DNA of 16,358 nt from Planctomycetota bacterium (GTDB lineage Bacteria; Planctomycetota; Phycisphaerae; Sedimentisphaerales; SM23-30), in contig JAKJEP010000032.1 of assembly GCA_022705365.1 (NCBI GenBank), positions 1 to 16,358 on the forward strand, written 5' to 3'. This document shows positions 12,869-16,358 of this stretch, piece by piece. Each line of letters starts with the position of its first letter. Positions within the stretch are counted from its first letter, which is position 1. A program made the translations under genes and the position numbers. The notes below the pieces were generated by a model that was given only the letters and a program-made list of their open reading frames with translations, searched no databases and was not told where the DNA came from.

Positions 12869-14120
12869 TTGATTCAGACCATTTTCTTTCGCATAGAACT
12901 GCATCATTATGCAAATTACTGCAATTTATAGACTTCTGCAATTCATCGTTTTCTAGTTGCATATCGTTGCAGTCCTGTGCGGACACTTGCTGCCTCATTT
13001 TTCGCCTCTCATTTTCCAAAGCTTTTTTGTTATAATCCTCATTGTCCATGAAATAATGATCATTGGCAACTTTTTCAGAATTCCCCATCCAGCGACAAAC
13101 CACATGGTCAGGGTAGTCCCAAGACAATTCCGTTTGACGGGATGCCCGAAGGTTTTGAAACAACCTGGGCCATTGGTCGATACCAGCCTTTTTCAGAATT
13201 TTAGAAAACGGCGTTCTTAAATTTCGCCTGGGATCACGAGAGATATTTATAACATATTCAGTATTCGGCAATGCCTGTTCAAATACTTCCCGTAAATGTG
13301 GCATGATTTGAGGCCATAACGGTACCGTCCGAATCCCCTTGGTTTTGGATTTTTTCGTTTTGGGCGAATGAATGATCATCTCCGGTTTTGCCCAATTTAT
13401 ATCTTTCCATCGCAATCCTATTACTTCCGTTGGACATCGCAACCCACCCCAACGGCACAATACCACAATAAGACGCCATTCAGTCGAAGGGCAATATTCG
13501 AGCACCCTGTTTACTATATCCGCTTTAATATATCTTTTCCGTGTTTCATCATTAATATTCCCCAGTTTCATACCACTGAACGGATTCTTTTTGATTAGTT
13601 CATCTTCCACAGCCGCCCCCAAAAACTGCCGTGCCATCCTCCCCCTACGCTTTACCGTGGCCTCAGCTAACCCATGCATTTTTAAATTTTGAATAAACTG
13701 TTTTGCGTCTAATTGAGTAATTTCATCAAGACGCTTATTAGAACCAAAATACTCATTCAGATTATTTTCCGTTTTGTGATAGGTTAATATTGTCCCTTGT
13801 TCTACATCTTTCCTTTTATTGATATATCCAGAAATCCAATCCCCCAGCCTCGGCACTTCCCGACGTTCCCGACTGGCTACTAATTCCAATCTTTCAAATT
13901 TTCTTCTTATGTTATCGGGTAAATTGGCGAGCCATTCCGCCGTCGAATTTTCAAATACCGAACCCGATGTCCGACACCTTAATATGTCATCAAAATGCCT
14001 CTGGAATTGCTCCATATTCCGTTTTGACGTTAATTTGGTCCGGATGGTATGTTTCTTATCGTTATAGTTGAACTGTAATTCTCGAAAACCAGTTTTCTTG
14101 TTTTGATAGATACTCGACAT
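12828..14120 (-). CDS. int: tyrosine integrase of element 2, reading through the att core
   Basis: The 430-residue recombinase has R228 (GGLRCPTEV), a K in HSPKTKKSKTKGIRTVPL (251-268), QNLRASRQTEL with R325, W344 (CRWMGN) and Y356 (DHYFM). Two positions depart from the textbook set: Q322 stands where H of HxxR is usual, and W344 stands for the second His. The 'NLRASRQTEL' and 'HYF...' style belongs to a branch I associate with Planctomycetes and relatives. After the catalytic tyrosine a polar tail of about 60 residues leads to MGLLGFEPRTNGL. These last 13 codons and the TGA are the antisense of the tRNA-derived att core. AAGGGG lies 10 bases before the ATG. It is unlike the element 1 integrase in sequence and length, so the two elements are unrelated but share a target. 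Confidence 0.93.
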   Translation of the reverse strand: MSSIYQNKKTGFRELQFNYNDKKHTIRTKLTSKRNMEQFQRHFDDILRCRTSGSVFENSTAEWLANLPDNIRRKFERLELVASRERREVPRLGDWISGYINKRKDVEQGTILTYHKTENNLNEYFGSNKRLDEITQLDAKQFIQNLKMHGLAEATVKRRGRMARQFLGAAVEDELIKKNPFSGMKLGNINDETRKRYIKADIVNRVLEYCPSTEWRLIVVLCRWGGLRCPTEVIGLRWKDINWAKPEMIIHSPKTKKSKTKGIRTVPLWPQIMPHLREVFEQALPNTEYVINISRDPRRNLRTPFSKILKKAGIDQWPRLFQNLRASRQTELSWDYPDHVVCRWMGNSEKVANDHYFMDNEDYNKKALENERRKMRQQVSAQDCNDMQLENDELQKSINCSNLHNDAVLCERKWSESMGLLGFEPRTNGL

Positions 14121-14123
14121 ATC

Positions 14124-14306
14124 TCAATTCCCCTTAACGGCTTGAACACTTTTAACATACTTTTCCAACGATTCTTTTGCGATACGAGGAGAACGCTTGC
14201 CAATCTGACATACTGGAATTATCCCATCTTTTATCAGATATAACAGCTTTCGATATGATATCATTAATTTCTTTGCAGCCTCATCATACGTTAATAGATT
14301 ATCCAT
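14124..14306 (-). CDS. excisionase-like helix-turn-helix protein (element 2)
   Basis: The 60-residue protein MDNLLTYDEAAKKLMISYRK, continuing LLYLIKDGIIPVCQIGKRSPRI, is a compact HTH_17/excisionase domain: helix-turn-helix in residues 6-26, then a strand-wing 'IPVCQIG' and a last helix. AAGGGG lies 7 bases before the ATG. It ends 3 bases before the integrase ATG, so xis and int are co-transcribed. The wing is shorter than in the element 1 protein and the two share little sequence. The likely role is directing excision or repressing the integrase. Confidence 0.8.
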   Translation of the reverse strand: MDNLLTYDEAAKKLMISYRKLLYLIKDGIIPVCQIGKRSPRIAKESLEKYVKSVQAVKGN

Positions 14307-14317
14307 TCTTACACCCC

Positions 14318-14572
14318 TTACACTTCTGGAACCAAACCTTGCAAATCGTCCTTTTTAGGCTTCAAACCAAACGCCTTATACAAACGTTTTGCGAATTTGC
14401 TGGTCACCGCCTTGATTAACCATTCGTCATTTTCAACAATAGTTTCCAGCATGATCGTAACCATCTTGGTTTGACTCACTTCAAACCGTTCTGCAAACTC
14501 AACAATTTTTTTATTAGTTGCTTCACTAATAACGCCATACACTTTTACTTTTCCTTCTGGTGTACCAGCCAT
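14318..14572 (-). CDS. putative small DNA-binding regulator (ribbon-helix-helix-like)
   Basis: The 84-residue protein starts MAGTPEGKVKVYGVISEATN at ATG 14572, supported by AAAGGA 7 bases upstream. An earlier in-frame ATG at 14602 has no site and overlaps the promoter region. The pattern of a short beta strand (KVKVYGVIS) followed by two helices (EATNKKIVEFAERFEVSQTKMVTIMLETIV) is that of ribbon-helix-helix repressors such as CopG/Arc, with the strand serving as the DNA-reading ribbon. The C-terminus is basic. It sits directly behind a promoter that contains a palindrome, so self-repression and control of xis-int is the likely role. The assignment is by pattern. Confidence 0.6.
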   Translation of the reverse strand: MAGTPEGKVKVYGVISEATNKKIVEFAERFEVSQTKMVTIMLETIVENDEWLIKAVTSKFAKRLYKAFGLKPKKDDLQGLVPEV

Positions 14573-14613
14573 ATCATAATCCTTTCTTTTATTACTAACC
14601 ATTATTTAGCCAT

Positions 14614-14642
14614 ACAATAACCATATAGAATATATATGTCAA
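14614..14642 (-). promoter_or_regulatory. promoter with embedded palindrome for the regulator-xis-int genes
   Basis: On the minus strand TTGACA (perfect -35) is followed after 17 bases by TATTGT (-10-like). CATATA-N5-TATATG (14622-14638) is a 6-bp inverted repeat lying in the spacer and touching the -35. This is a typical place for a repressor to block RNA polymerase. The gene downstream encodes the small ribbon-helix-helix-like protein. Confidence 0.55.
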
Positions 14643-14647
14643 CCATT

Positions 14648-14917
14648 TTACATGTACTTTTCAACTTTTTTCAATATTTTATATCCTCTTGTTCCAACTT
14701 GATTTATGATTTCCTTCTCTGTATTTACGTGTTCTTCTGGCAAATTCCTATAATACAATAATCTGGAAAAACCAAGTTTAACACATAGCCCGGCAAAACA
14801 ATCCGACGTAAGCCCCTCCGCCGCGGCCAACTGCCTGATCTGTTCAGCCATACTATCTTCAAAGCTGGCAAGAATCACACTTTGATCTTGCCCTTTTTCC
14901 GTTTGTCGGCTTATCAT
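14648..14917 (-). CDS. small hypothetical protein coupled to rep
   Basis: The 89-residue product begins MISRQTEKGQDQSVILASFED. Its ATG overlaps the TGA of rep (ATGA), a sign of translational coupling. Residues 12-50 look like a helical domain with the pattern ...SMAEQIRQLAAAEGLTSDCFAGLCVKLG..., which resembles a small regulator or ParG/CopG-like helix bundle. The C-terminal part is basic (RGYKILKKVEKYM). It may adjust Rep activity or copy number. No family is recognised. Confidence 0.6.
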   Translation of the reverse strand: MISRQTEKGQDQSVILASFEDSMAEQIRQLAAAEGLTSDCFAGLCVKLGFSRLLYYRNLPEEHVNTEKEIINQVGTRGYKILKKVEKYM

Positions 14918-16209
14918 GCCACAGCCCCCTTCGACGCCATATATTCATCATGGGCGTTGAGTAACATTTCACGTCTTTTTACTGTCAGTTTGTCACGAAT
15001 CGCACCATACCCACTGTTTTCGATATACCGCTTTAGTTTGGTTATATCAGACAGGCCCAAAAATACTTCACAGCCAGGACGATCGGGATCAATCCTGTTT
15101 ATCTTGAATTCGTCCGATAGATTCCGAAGACTATTTATTTCGACATTGATTTTTTCTTTCATATCACCCATAGCCAGAAAATCGCAATCATCCAGATATT
15201 TTTCTATCATAATATCTTTGTATTTTTCCAGGTTCTTTTCCAGTCGATGATAACACATTGAACCATACTTTTCACCTATACCGTCGAATTCACTGGACCC
15301 GTACAAAGTAATCAAATCCTGTTTGCTGATTTTTAAATTCGTAAAGTATTTCGTGGTAATTTCTCCGGTTCTATTGTCAATGGTTTCCTGTAATACTATC
15401 GATTTAGCCTTACATTCCGAGATCAGATCAATCACCGTACGGGCTTTTTTCCGCCGCTTCTTTTTCTTTTGCTTTGTTCCGATCTCATCATCTGGAGACA
15501 TGGCTCGGGGATTTATTAACGCACCAACAGAACGAGACGCAGCAAACATCCGACGACGGACACCCTTCAAAAACCATCCGGGATACGGTACTTCTGGCGT
15601 TTTTGTGAGATATTTGGTTATATACATCATAGCATGATCTGGACTTGAAAATTTGCCCGGCTTTGAGATATCCAACCCACCAATTCCCCATTTATCCCGC
15701 CAGATGGACCAAAATTTTCTCAAATCATGGGGTTTAATAGGACCACGACCAGAAAGATCAATAACAACATGCCAATGGGGCCAGCCGCTTTTGTGGAACT
15801 CGAGAACCCATACCCAACTTTTGACGTGAAGATAACGGGCAAGTAATCGGGCAATGAAATGATGTTCTGTAACGTAATCAAGGGCGGCATGCTCACTGTC
15901 AAAACGTTTTGGGTCAACTGTAAGTGTCATCATATAGGGGAGTTTAAACTGTGCGAGTATTTCAGGCGTCAATAGGGCATTGCGGGTTTTATATCCCAAC
16001 CGTGGACCGCATTCCGGGCAGAACCGACTACCACAGGCATCACTAACGACTTTGAACCTTGTAACGTTATAAGGCTTAAATTCAAGTCTATGGCCGGCTT
16101 CGCCGGCCTCTGGTCCAACCCCAAAGGGGGCCCCCTGTCCAGAGACCGGCGAAGTACCAAACGACGACCTCGAATGATTAACACCCTGAATATTCTTTAT
16201 CTGTGACAA
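14914..16209 (-). CDS. rep: HUH rolling-circle replication initiator (Rep)
   Basis: The 431-residue protein shows all three rolling-circle Rep motifs in order. Motif 1 is YMMTLTVDP (92-100). Motif 2 is the metal-binding HUH, PHWHVVID with H145 and H147. Motif 3 is the nicking tyrosine in MMYITKYLTK (Y196 and Y200). Ahead of them C59, C64 and C67 (CGSRFCPEC) suggest a zinc site. A run KQKKKKRRKKAR (247-258) may bind DNA. Rep nicks one strand at the origin, stays joined to its 5' end, and reseals the displaced circle. The start is TTG 16209. The frame is open for 72 bases further to a TAA at 16282-16284 but has no ATG or GTG. The first ATG lies after the Cys cluster, so an unusual start is needed. 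The N-terminal 40 residues are Gly/Pro-rich and overlie GC-rich hairpins. The next gene is coupled by ATGA. Confidence 0.85.
   Translation of the reverse strand: MSQIKNIQGVNHSRSSFGTSPVSGQGAPFGVGPEAGEAGHRLEFKPYNVTRFKVVSDACGSRFCPECGPRLGYKTRNALLTPEILAQFKLPYMMTLTVDPKRFDSEHAALDYVTEHHFIARLLARYLHVKSWVWVLEFHKSGWPHWHVVIDLSGRGPIKPHDLRKFWSIWRDKWGIGGLDISKPGKFSSPDHAMMYITKYLTKTPEVPYPGWFLKGVRRRMFAASRSVGALINPRAMSPDDEIGTKQKKKKRRKKARTVIDLISECKAKSIVLQETIDNRTGEITTKYFTNLKISKQDLITLYGSSEFDGIGEKYGSMCYHRLEKNLEKYKDIMIEKYLDDCDFLAMGDMKEKINVEINSLRNLSDEFKINRIDPDRPGCEVFLGLSDITKLKRYIENSGYGAIRDKLTVKRREMLLNAHDEYMASKGAVA
16092..16154. repeat. GC-rich nested inverted repeats in the 5' end of rep
   Basis: Three structures are stacked here. 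GGCCGGC-TTC-GCCGGCC occupies 16092-16108. A long arm CTTCGCCGG...CTCTGG (16098-16113) pairs with CCAGAG.CCGGCGAAG (16139-16154), 15 bp with one mismatch. Inside it are CCCCAAAGGGG and the perfect palindrome GGGGGCCCCC (16126-16135). The surroundings are A+T-rich. This fits a rolling-circle origin hairpin or an inserted REP-like unit; the role is inferred. Confidence 0.7.
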
Positions 16210-16281
16210 ACACTGAACGGCACGAACAGGGGGGCTATGTTGTATAGTCTTTTCAGTAAAGGGATTATGATTATTATGATT

Positions 16282-16356
16282 TTAGGGAAGCCAGGGTACA
16301 TTGTACCCCCTTATGGCCAGTTCTTCTCGGGTGATGTAGTCTGGACCGAGCCATTC
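16282..16356 (-). CDS. C-terminal end of an unknown gene cut by the window edge
   Basis: The minus-strand frame entering from the right reads EWLGPDYITREELAIRGYNV, then PWLP and TAA at 16282-16284, just upstream of rep and in the same frame as rep. The sequence looks protein-like ('YITREELA' is a typical opening of small HTH domains), but only 24 codons are visible and no family can be named. It may be a short regulator gene or the end of a longer one. Confidence 0.35.
   Translation of the reverse strand, partial: EWLGPDYITREELAIRGYNVPWLP
16294..16308. promoter_or_regulatory. 15-bp palindrome upstream of rep
   Basis: GGGTACA-T-TGTACCC has perfect 7-bp arms around one base. It lies 85 bases upstream of the rep start, within the end of the partial gene. 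The symmetry fits a dimeric repressor site controlling rep, but codon content (GYNVP) could also produce it by chance. Confidence 0.35.
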
Positions 16357-16358
16357 TA

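Larger units (their letters stand above)
12869..16358 (-). mobile_element. Integrative element 2: HUH-Rep element, truncated by the window edge
   Basis: From the second att core rightward all genes are on the minus strand: integrase, excisionase-like HTH gene, putative small regulator, small coupled gene, HUH Rep and the tail of another gene. The region is visibly more A+T-rich than the left arm and differs in gene content from element 1. Rep plus integrase at a tRNA fits an integrative rolling-circle plasmid or an integrated ssDNA phage (inovirus- or microvirus-like). Structural phage genes, which would decide, are not in view. The far att copy should lie beyond 16358. Confidence 0.75.

Noticed and set aside
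12392..12931. 179-codon + strand frame crossing the second att core
   Set aside because: It runs through the tRNA-derived repeat and into the antisense of integrase 2, with random-looking composition and no ribosome site.

Overview
The window looks like a piece of a bacterial chromosome carrying two different integrated mobile elements in tandem at one tRNA gene. The host is probably a member of the PVC group (Planctomycetes / Lentisphaerae / Verrucomicrobia). This is an inference from two things. The left arm combines an M81 (MlrC-like) metallopeptidase, a uroporphyrinogen-decarboxylase-family stub, a tagaturonate-epimerase-like fragment and sugar dehydrogenases. The second integrase has the 'GLRCPTEV...NLRASRQTEL...HYF' style I associate with that group. 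No rRNA or marker gene is present to prove it.

Left arm (1-6150): catabolic genes on the + strand, several of them broken. A methylmalonate-semialdehyde dehydrogenase gene has lost about 34 bp and is frameshifted. An intact transaldolase-family gene follows, then the C-terminal part of a UxaE-like epimerase, an intact zinc alcohol/polyol dehydrogenase, a short stub resembling the C-terminus of a DegT-type aminotransferase, an intact M81 metallopeptidase, and a 51-codon stub of a URO-D-family gene. Intact and decayed genes alternate, so this part of the chromosome appears to be eroding.

tRNA and attachment sites: a complete tRNA gene with anticodon CAT (6153-6224) is followed by element 1. 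A perfect 44-bp copy of the tRNA 3' half (6181-6224) recurs at 12825-12868, so it acts as a shared att core. Element 1 lies between the two copies. Element 2 starts at the second copy and runs off the right edge.

Element 1 (6225-12868, about 6.6 kb): nearly all genes lie on the minus strand and read toward the tRNA. In transcription order they are a hypothetical HTH-like protein, a control region with repeated TTCCGTAAAAT sites, a hypothetical protein, a terminator, a prohead-protease-like protein, a small hypothetical, a phage-type replication protein, a chain of tiny stop/start-coupled genes, a small-terminase-like protein, an excisionase-like HTH protein and a tyrosine integrase with an N-terminal zinc ribbon. 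No large terminase, portal, capsid, tail or lysis gene is visible. It therefore looks like a phage satellite, or a strongly reduced prophage, that keeps DNA-recognition and head-protease functions. A decayed serine recombinase lies at its distal end.

Element 2 (12869 to beyond 16358): more A+T-rich and also on the minus strand. It carries a tail-end fragment of an unknown gene, an HUH rolling-circle Rep protein with a Cys cluster, a small coupled gene, a putative small regulator behind a strong promoter with a palindrome, an excisionase-like HTH gene and a second, unrelated tyrosine integrase. The last 13 codons and the stop codon of that integrase are the antisense of the tRNA att core. A GC-rich nested hairpin inside the 5' end of rep is a candidate replication origin. 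The pairing of Rep, Xis and integrase suggests an integrative rolling-circle plasmid or an integrated ssDNA phage.
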